Of a stretch of 64,000 bases of DNA, positions 8,131 through 17,492 are shown one piece after another. Numbering within the stretch: position 1 is the stretch's first letter; each line of letters starts with the position of its first letter. Under the pieces are notes generated by a model. That model saw only the letters and a list, made by a program, of their open reading frames with translations, searched no databases and was not told where the DNA came from. This DNA is from Bacillus sp. FJAT-27916. Its GTDB lineage: Bacteria; Bacillota; Bacilli; Bacillales; Pradoshiaceae. The translations under genes were made by a program, and so were the position numbers. The stretch is taken from assembly GCF_001183965.1 (NCBI RefSeq), contig NZ_LFZV01000001.1:2717031-2781030 (forward strand), in the 5' to 3' direction.

Positions 8131-8179
8131 AAAAAAAGACTGCTCCACATTGTCATTTAATAGACAACATGAAGCAGCC
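8131..8179 (-). terminator. Terminator after ftsZ
   Basis: A long imperfect stem, GGCTGCTTCATGTTGTC against GACAATGTGGAGCAGTC on the minus strand, is followed by TTTTTTT. It ends the ftsA-ftsZ unit before the spoIIG promoter. Confidence 0.9.
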
Positions 8180-8201
8180 TTCTTCAGCTGCATCTATTTA
8201 C

Positions 8202-9365
8202 TTATCTGCGGCGGTTGCGGTTTCTCAAGAATGTTGGAATGTCTAAAGCCTCATCCTGATTACCTTGGTTTGACGTTTGATTGCTTCTGCTAGGCTCCTG
8301 TGCATACGTTTCTCTCTCTTCCCGTTTCGGCGCTTCTCTCTTCACAGGATTAGGGTTTGCAGCAGGTCTGCTTTGACCAAAATTCGGCCTTGCCGCCGGA
8401 CGTGCCTGCTCTACCTCACTGAAGCCAGTAGCAATGACTGTCACGACAATTTCATCCTTTAGATTCTCATTAATAACGGAACCAAAGATCATGTTTACTT
8501 CCTGGTCGGAGGCTGATGCGACAATGTCTGCTGCTTCCTGTACTTCAAACAAGCTCAAGTTCGTTCCGCCTGTAATGTTCATCAAAACACCCTGAGCACC
8601 GTCAATGGATGTTTCAAGAAGCGGACTGGAAATGGCTTTTTTAGCTGCCTCAGCTGCTCGGCTTTCACCAGATGCTACCCCAATACCCATTAAAGCAGAT
8701 CCTTTATTGGACATGATTGTCTTCACATCGGCAAAGTCCAAGTTGATAAGTCCAGGAACGGCAATCAAGTCAGAGATCCCTTGAACACCTTGTCTAAGGA
8801 CATTATCTGCCTCACGGAATGCTTCAAGCATCGGTGTGCTCTTATCAACAATCTCAAGTAATCGATCATTCGGGATGACAATCAAGGTATCAACGGATTC
8901 CTTCATAGAAGCAATACCGCCTTGGGCCTGTGTGGAACGCTTGCGGCCTTCAAACGTAAACGGTCTTGTTACGACACCGACCGTTAGAGCCCCAAGTTCG
9001 CGGGCAATCTGTGCGACAACCGGTGCAGCACCAGTTCCAGTTCCGCCGCCCATCCCGGCTGTGACGAACACCATGTCTGCTCCTTCTAGAGCCTGCTCAA
9101 TTTGTTCTTTACTTTCTTCAGCTGCTTTTTTTCCGACTTCTGGATTTGCTCCAGCTCCAAGACCGCGTGTCAGCTTTCCGCCGATTTGCATCTTTACTTC
9201 TGCCTTAGAGAGGTTAAGCGCTTGAGCATCTGTATTCACGGCAATGAATTCGACCCCTTGCAAGCCGTGTTCAATCATTCGGTTAACGGCATTATTACCG
9301 CCGCCACCTACTCCGATTACCTTTATAGTTGCTAACGAATCAATATTTGTATCAAATTCTAGCAT
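8202..9365 (-). CDS. ftsZ: Cell-division GTPase FtsZ
   Basis: FtsZ is the tubulin-like GTPase that polymerises into the division ring. The 387-residue protein has the GTP-binding signature [12 protein letters not shown] at residues 104-115 and the N-terminal [15 protein letters not shown]. The T7-loop region [17 protein letters not shown] provides the catalytic aspartates. A variable, proline- and asparagine-rich linker (about 320-370) leads to the C-terminal peptide [14 protein letters not shown], which binds FtsA, SepF and other partners. The ATG at 9365 follows AGGAGG. It lies 36 bases after ftsA and is followed by a strong terminator. Confidence 0.99.
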   Translation of the reverse strand: MLEFDTNIDSLATIKVIGVGGGGNNAVNRMIEHGLQGVEFIAVNTDAQALNLSKAEVKMQIGGKLTRGLGAGANPEVGKKAAEESKEQIEQALEGADMVFVTAGMGGGTGTGAAPVVAQIARELGALTVGVVTRPFTFEGRKRSTQAQGGIASMKESVDTLIVIPNDRLLEIVDKSTPMLEAFREADNVLRQGVQGISDLIAVPGLINLDFADVKTIMSNKGSALMGIGVASGESRAAEAAKKAISSPLLETSIDGAQGVLMNITGGTNLSLFEVQEAADIVASASDQEVNMIFGSVINENLKDEIVVTVIATGFSEVEQARPAARPNFGQSRPAANPNPVKREAPKREERETYAQEPSRSNQTSNQGNQDEALDIPTFLRNRNRRR

Positions 9366-9401
9366 GGATAGTCCTCCTATTTTTTCAGTTAAATATATCC
9401 G

Positions 9402-10691
9402 CTATTCAAAAAACACTCCAAAGAATTTCTTCATCTTGTTGCTCATTTTATCTTCTGGGTTTTTCGGTGCTTTTTCTTTTTGTGGCGCTTTTTGAGATGG
9501 TCTCTTTTCAGCAGGCTCACTAGCAGCAGCTACCGTATGCGCTCCTAATTGCAGCCCTTGTGATCTCGCTTTTCTGCATGCATATGTAATGAGGCCGACA
9601 GAGGTGGTGTATTGCGGCTCCCTTACACCGATATAATTCGGTTCTGCTCCTCGGACACGATTTTGGAAAACATGCTGCGCCAAATCGAGCACTCCCGGTG
9701 TTTTGACAACACCGCCAGTCAAGACATAGCCGCCTAAAAGCTCTTTTACTCCCATTTTGGCAATCTCATCTTCTACCATTTCAAAGATTTCAATGAGTCT
9801 TGCCTCCATAATATCAGAAACAACGAATTGATTACACTTCTGCATTTTATCGCTGCCAATCACAGGAATAGTGAACATCTCTTCTTCAGCATCATCATCA
9901 ATGAATGCATGCCCATATCGAATCTTTATCTTCTCCGATTCCTCTGTTGGCGTCTTAAGCACAATGCTGATATCCTTCGTAATGGCATCGCCGCCAAGCT
10001 GGATAACAGAAGCCCCTTTCAGCTCGCCATCCTCGAATACAGCGACAGAAGTAGAGCCCCCTCCAATATCAACCAGGGCTATTCCTAGATTTCTTTCATC
10101 CTTGGACAAAACTAGTGAACCGGCTGCCATAGGCTGCAAAGCAATATCGGTTATTTCTAAACCTGCCCGTTCAACCGCGCGCAGAGTATTATGTAAAATG
10201 GTTCTGAGTCCGGTTATTAAAACACCTTTCATTTCCAAACGAACACCGGTCATACCTTTTGGATCGCTTATATCTTCAATTTCATCAACTTTATAGCTTA
10301 CTGGAATGCAGTCGATAATTTCTCTGTCAGAAGGAATCGTCACAAGCTCTGCTTGCTCCTTCACTCGAAGCTTATCTGCTTCCGTAATTTCCTTGTTTTC
10401 ATTTGAGACAGCTACAACCCCATGGCAAGGCTGTAAGCGTACATGATTTGCACTGATGCCAACAATTACGCGCTGTATTGTCATACCTACCATTCTTTCA
10501 GCCTGCTCAACTGCTTTTCGAATCGACTTGACCGTTTCATCGATGTCAACGATCTGTCCTTTTTTCAAGCCTTCAGATGCAACATTCCCCACGCCGATAA
10601 TGTTTAAGGAGTTGTTTTCCATCTCTCCTATAATCACTTTCACAGTGGATGTACCGATGTCCAAACTCACATAATATTCATTGTTGTGCAC
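9402..10691 (-). CDS. ftsA: Cell-division protein FtsA
   Basis: FtsA is an actin-like ATPase that tethers FtsZ filaments to the membrane and recruits the later divisome. The 429-residue product begins with the phosphate-1 motif VSLDIGTSTVKVIIGE. It contains the SHS2 1C domain (about 85-165) and the nucleotide motifs LVDIGGGSTSVAVF and GYVLTGGVVKTPG. It ends in an amphipathic helix, KMSNKMKKFFGVFFE, for membrane binding. The start is GTG at 10691, nine bases after AAAGGAGG. Upstream is a 560-bp AT-rich region holding a sigma-H-type promoter, in place of the sbp, ylxX and ylxW genes found in B. subtilis. Confidence 0.98.
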   Translation of the reverse strand: MHNNEYYVSLDIGTSTVKVIIGEMENNSLNIIGVGNVASEGLKKGQIVDIDETVKSIRKAVEQAERMVGMTIQRVIVGISANHVRLQPCHGVVAVSNENKEITEADKLRVKEQAELVTIPSDREIIDCIPVSYKVDEIEDISDPKGMTGVRLEMKGVLITGLRTILHNTLRAVERAGLEITDIALQPMAAGSLVLSKDERNLGIALVDIGGGSTSVAVFEDGELKGASVIQLGGDAITKDISIVLKTPTEESEKIKIRYGHAFIDDDAEEEMFTIPVIGSDKMQKCNQFVVSDIMEARLIEIFEMVEDEIAKMGVKELLGGYVLTGGVVKTPGVLDLAQHVFQNRVRGAEPNYIGVREPQYTTSVGLITYACRKARSQGLQLGAHTVAAASEPAEKRPSQKAPQKEKAPKNPEDKMSNKMKKFFGVFFE

Positions 10692-10865
10692 CCTTTGGCA
10701 CCTCCTTTTAATATAGCTATTCTCTATTTATTATCAGGTTTATGCCGGACGCTTGTCCCTCTCTAATCTTGGTCTGCGTACAAGACACGGGTGTTGCCGC
10801 TTCTGCTTATCTACTCATGTCCTTTATTGATTTACAGATATGATTAGTCAGAAAAGCAAAATGTC

Positions 10866-10884
10866 TGACATAGCCTATATGTCA
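10866..10884. promoter_or_regulatory. Perfect palindrome upstream of ftsA
   Basis: TGACATA, 5 bp, then TATGTCA forms a perfect 7-bp inverted repeat. A smaller palindrome, TGTCTGACA (10862-10870), overlaps it. It lies downstream of the sigma-H-type promoter, where a repressor site could act; no known regulator is assigned. Confidence 0.4.
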
Positions 10885-10904
10885 CATTTTTTGTCTTAAG
10901 AATA

Positions 10905-10933
10905 CTATTCGCCAAAAATTTATGATATCCTGT
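10905..10933 (-). promoter_or_regulatory. Sigma-H-type promoter of ftsA-ftsZ
   Basis: On the minus strand ACAGGATAT, 11 bp, then GGCGAATAG. The consensus is RNAGGAWWW, 11-12 bp, RNNGAATWW; only the last base differs. B. subtilis ftsAZ is known to have a sigma-H promoter (P2) that raises expression at sporulation onset. Confidence 0.7.
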
Positions 10934-11255
10934 TTTCATTTTGGCATTTACTTGCAATTTATAAGGTATTTGGTTTCAATTTGCACTATTTCACAAAAGT
11001 AATTCCATTATGCTAAAAATACCCTTGATAAATACAAGTCTACACTAAGATGAACGCCTAGAAAAGCCATATTTACAGCGAAAATGATATTACAAAAGAA
11101 TCTTCATTAAAATTTATTTAATTTTATTACTTTTTTTGCATTTTGATGATTTTCCATTGACAAAAGGTCTATCTTCTCGTCTTAAATGTCATAACCAAGA
11201 CAAATGAACTACAGCTAAAGTCCTAGGGAGATTTAAGAGAAAAACGGAGTTCATC

Positions 11256-12047
11256 TTACCCTTCTTCTTCTTCAGATGCTCCCTCTTCTTCTATATCGGT
11301 ATCATATGCTCTAAAATAAGAGCCTACCTCTAAATCAATGACACCTCTATCCTCCTCACCAAGCTGACTGATAATGGCAGGATAGTGAACCATTTTTTTG
11401 GCGAGCGTTTCTCCGCTCGCTGTTACTTCATAGCCGTCATTCATGTAGAGGATAATTCTATAAGGATCTGTTTCACGCGGACTATAATGAACCTCGGAGA
11501 TAGAATTCATGATTTCCGGTGAAAGATTATCCAGCTGTTCGATCACTTTTTGAAGCGCCTTTCCCTCCTTAAAGGAGACTAGCAGCGGACCAGAATCCGG
11601 AATAGACTCTACTTTTTTCTTTAAGATTGTCCCGTTCGTTAAAACTGGATAATAATCCTTGCCTTTTTGTACATATGCGCTGTAATCATATTCATTCACC
11701 GTGATGACAATGGTATTAGGAAGCTGCCTCGACACCTCGGCGGAATTAACCTCTTGATTCTTCTCAATAGCGGTAACAGCTGCCTCTTTTTTCACTTCCC
11801 AGAAGTTTTCATTTAATTGGATGCCGCTCGCCTCAACAATTTCCTTATCGGTCAAATATGAATTACCTTCAACCTTTATAGCTTTAATTCTGCTTAATGG
11901 CGATTGAAAATAGATAATGCTGAATATGAGCAAAAAGAAAATGGTCAATAAGGTAATCAATCTTCTATTCGCTTTCTTCTTCCGCATTTGCTTTAATTTT
12001 GGAATTCTATCTTCTATAGATACAATATTTTTTTCCAACCCATACAC
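11256..12047 (-). CDS. divIB: Cell-division protein DivIB (FtsQ family)
   Basis: DivIB is a bitopic membrane protein of the divisome that works with FtsL and DivIC. The 263-residue product has a basic N-terminus (IPKLKQMRKKKANRRLITL), one membrane span at about residues 32-48, and a POTRA domain (IKVEGNSYLTDKEIVEAS onward). It ends in the FtsQ/DivIB beta domain with ISEVHYSPRE and an acidic tail of glutamates. The start is uncertain: GTG at 12047 is used here. TTG at 12038 has better spacing from AGAGGTG and would give a product three residues shorter. Upstream is a 565-bp gap where murB lies in B. subtilis. Confidence 0.95.
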   Translation of the reverse strand: MYGLEKNIVSIEDRIPKLKQMRKKKANRRLITLLTIFFLLIFSIIYFQSPLSRIKAIKVEGNSYLTDKEIVEASGIQLNENFWEVKKEAAVTAIEKNQEVNSAEVSRQLPNTIVITVNEYDYSAYVQKGKDYYPVLTNGTILKKKVESIPDSGPLLVSFKEGKALQKVIEQLDNLSPEIMNSISEVHYSPRETDPYRIILYMNDGYEVTASGETLAKKMVHYPAIISQLGEEDRGVIDLEVGSYFRAYDTDIEEEGASEEEEG

Positions 12048-12612
12048 CTCTACTTCATCACGTGTTAATACCTGCTCAGCCTAAAGAAGTAATAACCGGC
12101 CTATTAAACTCTGCTGAAACACTCAAGAATCCAAGCGGCAACAATAGCACTGATGAAATTGTACACCCATGGTTGGTATATTTTCTTTATCAAATTACCC
12201 ATTTCCCCTGTAAAAGGTCAAGTGGTTCTTGGTTATTATCTATCCTGTTGCGGCAGTTTGCTGAGATGAACACCCATGAAAAAGCATGGAGCGAACATTT
12301 CAGCCGAATACTTTCATTATTCTTTTGGCCTTTATAAAGAACAAAAGAAAAGGCACAAATGATGCCTAATTATGAGAAAATTATAACATATCGCACCCTA
12401 TATTTTTCTATTTTTTTCATTTCATGCACAAATGATTTTCAGGGGCTGAAATACAGCTTAGCAAGCTGGTGATTCCGGGTTGTTTAACAACCTTAAAAGG
12501 GAATTTTGTTCCATTATGGAAAAGAAAAGGATGAATGCAGATACTGCCAAATTGGCGATTCTTACACCCAACCTTTTCCCGGTTCCATCCTCATCGGTTT
12601 CAGCTTAAAGCC
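12048..12612. other. Gene-free region between murG and divIB
   Basis: No gene is supported. A 91-codon plus-strand frame (12062-12337) starts with GTG without a ribosome-binding site and resembles nothing known. The region holds a perfect palindrome (GGTTGTT T AACAACC, 12478-12492) and a weak stem AGGCA/TGCCT near 12350-12370 followed by TTTTCTTTT on the minus strand. murB occupies this slot in B. subtilis. Confidence 0.55.
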
Positions 12613-13704
12613 TCATTTCTGCAAATCTTTAATGATTTGAAGCAGACGTTCAGCTGAATCCGGCATGCCTTTTCGCTTGGCAGCCTCTTTCATCATTGTA
12701 TTCTTATCTTCATCAAGCATGATGTCATCAATGGTCTTGAGCAAGGTGTTTCCATTCAGCTCATTTTCTTTGATCATCATCGCGGCTCCGTCAGCAACAA
12801 GTGCCTGCGCATTCTTCTCTTGATGGTTATTGGTGACATATGGGCTCGGAATAAGGATACTGGCAATACCAAGGGCCGTCAGCTCTGCAATGGTTGTTGC
12901 TCCAGCTCTTGAAACGACCAAATCAACCGCCGGCAGGATTTCCGGCATATTGTGGATGAACGGTTTCACAATAATATTCGGCGGTGTACCTACAAGATCC
13001 AACTCATCCTTCACAGATTGATAATGAACCTCACCCGTTATATAAATCACCTGATATGGTTTATCCTTCAAGGCTTCAATATTCTTTAAGACAGCTTCAT
13101 TTATCGCCTTCGCACCGCGGCTGCCGCCAAAGATCAGCACAACTGGTTTCGTTGGATCGACACCGAGAGATTCAATTTCTTTCGATCCAATATGAGAGAC
13201 AACCTCTGATCCGCGGGGATTACCTGTTAAGATGACTTTATCTTTTGGGAAGAATTGAGCAGATTCCTCGAAACTGATGGCAACCTTGCTCACATAGCGG
13301 CTCAAGAATTTATTGGTTAAACCAGGCACACTGTTTTGTTCATGGATAATGGTAGGGACTTTCAAGCGGGAGGCTGCATAGACTACAGGACCACACACAT
13401 AACCGCCTGTTCCAATTACGACATCAGGCTTGTATTCCTTTAAGAGCTTCTTGCTCTTCGAAACACCTGTGAGGAATCTCGTGATGGTCTTAATATTCTC
13501 AAAGCTTAGGGAGCGTTTGAACCCTGTAATCTCGATTGCTTCAAATGGAATTCCTTCTCTTCTGACCAAATCACTTTCCAACCCTTTTTCAGTACCTATG
13601 TATAAAAAGCTTGCTTCTGGATTTAATTTCTTAATTTCTCTCGCCAAGGCAAGTGCCGGATAAATATGTCCTCCGGTGCCACCGCCGCTTAATACAATTT
13701 TCAT
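12613..13704 (-). CDS. murG: UDP-GlcNAc:lipid I GlcNAc transferase MurG
   Basis: MurG adds N-acetylglucosamine to lipid I to make lipid II at the inner face of the membrane. The 363-residue enzyme has the N-terminal glycine-rich loop [16 protein letters not shown] and the acceptor-site segment [14 protein letters not shown]. The donor-site region includes [26 protein letters not shown] and [14 protein letters not shown]. The ATG at 13704 follows AAAGGTG. It lies downstream of the spoVE terminator with a 190-bp leader, so it probably has its own promoter; the inverted repeat TAAACG-T-CGTTTA at 13767-13779 lies in that leader. Confidence 0.98.
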   Translation of the reverse strand: MKIVLSGGGTGGHIYPALALAREIKKLNPEASFLYIGTEKGLESDLVRREGIPFEAIEITGFKRSLSFENIKTITRFLTGVSKSKKLLKEYKPDVVIGTGGYVCGPVVYAASRLKVPTIIHEQNSVPGLTNKFLSRYVSKVAISFEESAQFFPKDKVILTGNPRGSEVVSHIGSKEIESLGVDPTKPVVLIFGGSRGAKAINEAVLKNIEALKDKPYQVIYITGEVHYQSVKDELDLVGTPPNIIVKPFIHNMPEILPAVDLVVSRAGATTIAELTALGIASILIPSPYVTNNHQEKNAQALVADGAAMMIKENELNGNTLLKTIDDIMLDEDKNTMMKEAAKRKGMPDSAERLLQIIKDLQK

Positions 13705-13766
13705 TTATATTCACCTTTCAATGCTAATATAGCAACTCTACTGTTTACCCATATTCTACTACACTA

Positions 13767-13779
13767 TAAACGTCGTTTA
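13767..13779. promoter_or_regulatory. Perfect palindrome upstream of murG
   Basis: TAAACG T CGTTTA lies 63 bases before the murG start, between the spoVE terminator and murG. It could be an operator; this is inference from symmetry and position only. Confidence 0.3.
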
Positions 13780-13895
13780 CATAGTATCTTTTACATATTA
13801 TTCATCTTTACACCAACTGCTAAGCAGAGCCCATCTAACCTGATGACATATGAATGGTACCTGGCTGCAGGTGTAGACAAAATATAAAATAACAC

Positions 13896-13924
13896 AAAAA
13901 AAGGGACTAATCCAAGCAGTCCCC
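13896..13924 (-). terminator. Terminator after spoVE
   Basis: The stem GGGACT/AGTCCC (13924-13919 and 13908-13903) is followed on the minus strand by TTTTTTTGTG. It begins right after the spoVE stop and separates it from murG. Confidence 0.85.
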
Positions 13925-13925
13925 C

Positions 13926-15026
13926 TTAATAATTTGAATATCGGCTGATATTTAAAAGCACCCCTACCGCCATAAGCATTAAAGTGAGAGAAGAGCCTCC
14001 ATAGCTGAGAAATGGCAAAGTGATTCCCGTTACCGGCATCAAGCCAGTCACCACCCCGATATTGATCATAACTTGAATCGCAATCATCACAATGATTCCA
14101 ACCGCTAGGAAGGTACCGAACAAATCAGGGGCACCAAGGGCAATCCGTATCCCTCTCCAAAGGAGCAGCGCAAACAGGAAGATGACTAGTGACCCTCCAA
14201 TAAAACCAAGCTCCTCAGACAGAATTGCGAAGATAAAATCCGTTTGCGGCTCAGGCAAGTAGAAGAACTTCTGCCGGCTTTGCCCAAGACCAAGCCCGAA
14301 CAAACCGCCCGGTCCAATAGCATACAGTGACTGGATGATTTGAAAGCCGCTTCCGAGCGGATCCTGCCATGGATCAAGAAATGAGGTAATCCGCTGCATC
14401 CGGTACGGGGCTGAAACCACCAGCCCGATAAAGCCTATGACCCCAATCATCGCAAGGCCGGCAAAATGGCTGATTCTTGCTCCAGCGATAAAAATCATCG
14501 CTATGCATGTCCCTACCATTACGGTTCCTGTCCCAAGGTCAGGCTGAAGCATAATGAGTGCAAAGGCAATGAACACAAGACCGAGCGATGGAACAAGTCC
14601 ATTTTTGAAGGAGGTTATGTATTTTTGCCGCTCAGACAGAAACTTAGACAGGAACACAATCATCGCCAGCTTCATGAACTCTGATGGCTGGATGGAAAAG
14701 GCTCCTACCCCAATCCAGCTCCTCGAGCCATTCCGAACCGTCCCTATCCCCGGAATCAGTACTACTAAAAGCAAGATGAAACAGAGAATGATGATTGGCT
14801 TGGCCCATCTGCGCCAATTCCAATAATCGATATTCATTATGACAAACATTGCAGCAATTCCCACACCCGCAAATAACAGCTGCCTCTTCGCAAAGAAGAA
14901 GGTATCGTCAAATTTATGCGTCGCCCATATGGCACTGGCACTGTAAACCATGATTAGACCAATTGACAATAAGCTCAGCATGGCGATGATTAGGATAAAA
15001 TCAGGTGTCGTTTTCTTAGCAGGCAC
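13926..15026 (-). CDS. spoVE: SEDS-family peptidoglycan polymerase SpoVE
   Basis: SpoVE is a SEDS glycosyltransferase required for spore cortex synthesis, paired with the transpeptidase SpoVD. The 366-residue protein has ten predicted membrane spans. SEDS signatures include GSRSWIGVGAFSIQPSEFMK, LQPDLGTGTVMVG, GLGQSRQKFFYLPEPQTDF and GITLPFLSYGGSSL. The name is based on its place between murD and murG, where B. subtilis has spoVE; a second SEDS gene next to pycA is the ftsW candidate. The start is GTG at 15026, eight bases after GAGGTG; the nearby ATG is out of frame. Terminators on both sides make it a separate unit. Confidence 0.93.
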   Translation of the reverse strand: MPAKKTTPDFILIIAMLSLLSIGLIMVYSASAIWATHKFDDTFFFAKRQLLFAGVGIAAMFVIMNIDYWNWRRWAKPIIILCFILLLVVLIPGIGTVRNGSRSWIGVGAFSIQPSEFMKLAMIVFLSKFLSERQKYITSFKNGLVPSLGLVFIAFALIMLQPDLGTGTVMVGTCIAMIFIAGARISHFAGLAMIGVIGFIGLVVSAPYRMQRITSFLDPWQDPLGSGFQIIQSLYAIGPGGLFGLGLGQSRQKFFYLPEPQTDFIFAILSEELGFIGGSLVIFLFALLLWRGIRIALGAPDLFGTFLAVGIIVMIAIQVMINIGVVTGLMPVTGITLPFLSYGGSSLTLMLMAVGVLLNISRYSNY

Positions 15027-15074
15027 TTGGCATGCACCTCACGCATTCTAAATTAGGGATGAACCGGCTAGTAA

Positions 15075-15112
15075 CAAAAAGAGACGATTATTCCTCGTAA
15101 TCGTCTCTTTTT
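15075..15112 (-). terminator. Terminator after murD
   Basis: The stem AAAGAGACGATTA/TAATCGTCTCTTT around a 7-base loop has T-runs on both strands. On the minus strand it lies about 50 bases after the murD stop and before spoVE. Confidence 0.9.
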
Positions 15113-15159
15113 CTGCATTCGCAAGCAAAGAACATACATCCTTGCTTTGGAACAAGCCC

Positions 15160-16512
15160 CTATTTTAGCTTATGCACGGCATCCATAAACATGTCACCGC
15201 GGACCTCAAAAGTTTTGTATTGGTCCCAGCTTGCGCATGCAGGAGAAAGCAAAATAGTATCCCCGCTCTCGGATAGCTCGTATGCTTCACGAGCGGCTAT
15301 TCCTACATTATCGACATGTTTAATGATGGATATTCCTGCTTTTTTCGCTGTATCTGTAAGTTTTCCCGCTGTTTCGCCAAAGACGACCATTGCTTTCACA
15401 TTCTGAAGCAATGGGATAAGCTCATCAAATCCATTTCCACGGTCAAGACCTCCAGCAAGAAGGATCAGCGGACCGTCAAAGGATGAGATGGCTGCACTGG
15501 CAGCAAGGATATTAGTTGCTTTAGAATCATTGTAAAATCTGCGTCCATTCAGCTCGCGGACAAATTGAGTACGGTGCTTAACACCCTCAAAGGTCGTCAA
15601 AACCTTCCTAATAGCTTCATTGGTTACACCGTATAATTTAACTGCTGCGACAGCGGATAATATATTCTCAAGATTATGCCTTCCTGGAAGAACAATGTCT
15701 GCGATCGGCATAATCTGTTCCTCACGGAAGCATATGTACCCGTTTTCTGCATAGGCACCGTCTCTTTGAATCGTGTCCGTGCTAAATGGCACGGACACAG
15801 CAGAAGACCCCCGAGAAACAGCCGTTGTCACCTCTTGATCAGCATTATAGATAAAGTAATCTCCATTTGTTTGGTTAGCGGTTATACGCGCCTTTGCTTT
15901 TCCATATTCTTCCTTTGAACCATGATAATCCAAATGGGCATCATACAGATTTAAGAATACGGCTATATGAGGACGGAATTCCTGAATCCCCATCAATTGG
16001 AAGGAGGATAATTCGATAACGATCACATTGTCTTTTGTCGCTTCTTGAGCCACTCCGCTCGCTACTGTCCCGATATTTCCGGCGATCAGTGGATTTTTGC
16101 CGCCCTCTTTCAGCATTTCATAAATCAACGTGGTTGTCGTCGTCTTGCCGTTTGTTCCCGTAATACCGATAAACGGCGCCTCTGAAATCTTATAGGCAAG
16201 CTCAACCTCCGTGATAACCGGTATGTTTTTCTCCATGGCAGCTTGAATCATTGGATTCGTGTAAGGGATACCTGGATTTTTGACAATCAGCTCAAATCCG
16301 TCATCTAACAGCTCAATTGGATGTGAGCCGCAGATTACCTTAATCCCCTCCTCCAAAAGACCCTGTGCCTCCGGATTCTCGTCAAACGGCTTAAAATCAT
16401 TTACCGTAACAAATGCACCGAGCTTGTGCAGCAAGGTTGCTGCACTCACTCCGCTTTTAGCTAAACCTAATACCAATACTTTCTTGCGAAGATAGTCATT
16501 AATAGGTTTCAT
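15160..16512 (-). CDS. murD: UDP-MurNAc-L-alanine:D-glutamate ligase MurD
   Basis: MurD adds D-glutamate to UDP-MurNAc-L-alanine in the cytoplasm. The 450-residue Mur ligase has the N-terminal Rossmann-like domain (VLVLGLAKSGVSAATLL). The central ATPase domain contains the P-loop [15 protein letters not shown] and the LSSFQL and NLYDAHLDYHGSKEEY motifs. The C-terminal domain begins near VKHRTQFV and includes YNDSKATN, LLAGGLDRG and LLSPACASWD. The ATG at 16512 lies one base after the mraY stop, and its ribosome-binding site AGGTG is inside mraY, so the two are probably translationally coupled. Confidence 0.98.
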   Translation of the reverse strand: MKPINDYLRKKVLVLGLAKSGVSAATLLHKLGAFVTVNDFKPFDENPEAQGLLEEGIKVICGSHPIELLDDGFELIVKNPGIPYTNPMIQAAMEKNIPVITEVELAYKISEAPFIGITGTNGKTTTTTLIYEMLKEGGKNPLIAGNIGTVASGVAQEATKDNVIVIELSSFQLMGIQEFRPHIAVFLNLYDAHLDYHGSKEEYGKAKARITANQTNGDYFIYNADQEVTTAVSRGSSAVSVPFSTDTIQRDGAYAENGYICFREEQIMPIADIVLPGRHNLENILSAVAAVKLYGVTNEAIRKVLTTFEGVKHRTQFVRELNGRRFYNDSKATNILAASAAISSFDGPLILLAGGLDRGNGFDELIPLLQNVKAMVVFGETAGKLTDTAKKAGISIIKHVDNVGIAAREAYELSESGDTILLSPACASWDQYKTFEVRGDMFMDAVHKLK

Positions 16513-16513
16513 T

Positions 16514-17488
16514 TTATAACCACACCTCTATATAAATTCCAAGAATGGATAACAACAGGCCAACAGACCAGAACGTGACAACAACACGCCACTCTGACCA
16601 GCCGCTTAATTCATAATGGTGATGCAGCGGACTCATCTTAAAGATCCGTTTACCGGTCGTTTTAAAGGAAGCCACCTGCAAAATAACGGATAATGTTTCA
16701 ATAACAAACACGCCGCCGATAATGACGAGCAATAATTCAAGCTTTAATAAAATAGCCACAGTTGCAAGGGCCCCACCAAGAGCAAGGGAACCAGTATCCC
16801 CCATAAACACCTTCGCGGGGTGGGCATTAAACACAAGGAAACCTAATACCGCTCCGACAACTGCCACACAGAAAAGGGCAACCTCATAGTTTTGCTGGTT
16901 CCACGCAAGTACCGCAAAAGCACCGAATGCAATGGCTGAAGTACCAGAAACCAGTCCATCCAATCCATCTGTCAAATTGACTGCATTTGAGAACCCAACA
17001 AGCCAGAAGATGACAATAAATACATAGAACCAACCAAAATCAAGCTCATAATTGGTAAATGGAATCTCAATGGCCGTAGACATATTGCTTTGGCGGCAAA
17101 TGAGATAAAAAATAACCGAGATCACAACCTGGCCCAAGAACTTTTGTTTGGATGTTAAACCAAGATTACGCTTCATGGCAATCTTGATAAAATCATCTAA
17201 AAAGCCCAGAAGACCGAAGCCAATCGTCACAAATAACAGCAAATAGGTTTCTTCACTTACATCTGTGAATTTCCCTGTCATAACCAAGGTTGTCACAAGA
17301 ATAGCAAGAAGGAAGACAACGCCTCCCATCGTCGGTGTCCCCGTTTTCTTCTGATGTGATTTAGGCCCTTCTTCCCTTATGCTTTGCCCAAATTTGAGCC
17401 TCCTAAGAAACGGGATAAATATAGGAGAGAGCAGAACCGTAATTAAAAATGATACGAGTATCGTAAAAAATAAAACTTGTTCAAGCAT
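16514..17488 (-). CDS. mraY: Phospho-MurNAc-pentapeptide translocase MraY
   Basis: MraY transfers phospho-MurNAc-pentapeptide to undecaprenyl phosphate, making lipid I. The 324-residue membrane enzyme has about ten spans. Conserved cytoplasmic motifs are [56 protein letters not shown] and [15 protein letters not shown], which contain the Mg-binding aspartates and the histidine cluster. The ATG at 17488 is preceded by GAGGG. It lies four bases after murE and one before murD in a compact murE-mraY-murD unit. Confidence 0.98.
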   Translation of the reverse strand: MLEQVLFFTILVSFLITVLLSPIFIPFLRRLKFGQSIREEGPKSHQKKTGTPTMGGVVFLLAILVTTLVMTGKFTDVSEETYLLLFVTIGFGLLGFLDDFIKIAMKRNLGLTSKQKFLGQVVISVIFYLICRQSNMSTAIEIPFTNYELDFGWFYVFIVIFWLVGFSNAVNLTDGLDGLVSGTSAIAFGAFAVLAWNQQNYEVALFCVAVVGAVLGFLVFNAHPAKVFMGDTGSLALGGALATVAILLKLELLLVIIGGVFVIETLSVILQVASFKTTGKRIFKMSPLHHHYELSGWSEWRVVVTFWSVGLLLSILGIYIEVWL

Positions 17489-17492
17489 TGTC

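Larger units (their letters stand above)
10692..11255. other. Long gene-free region between divIB and ftsA
   Basis: There is no open frame over 60 codons with a ribosome-binding site. The region is AT-rich and holds a sigma-H-type promoter (10905-10933) and a perfect 7-bp inverted repeat (10866-10884). In B. subtilis this position holds ylxW, ylxX and sbp. No recognisable remnant of them is visible here. Confidence 0.6.

Noticed and set aside
12062-12337. 91-codon plus-strand open frame between divIB and murG
   Set aside because: It starts with GTG without a ribosome-binding site, overlaps the divIB promoter side on the opposite strand and shows no known motif. A decayed gene cannot be excluded, but there is no positive support.
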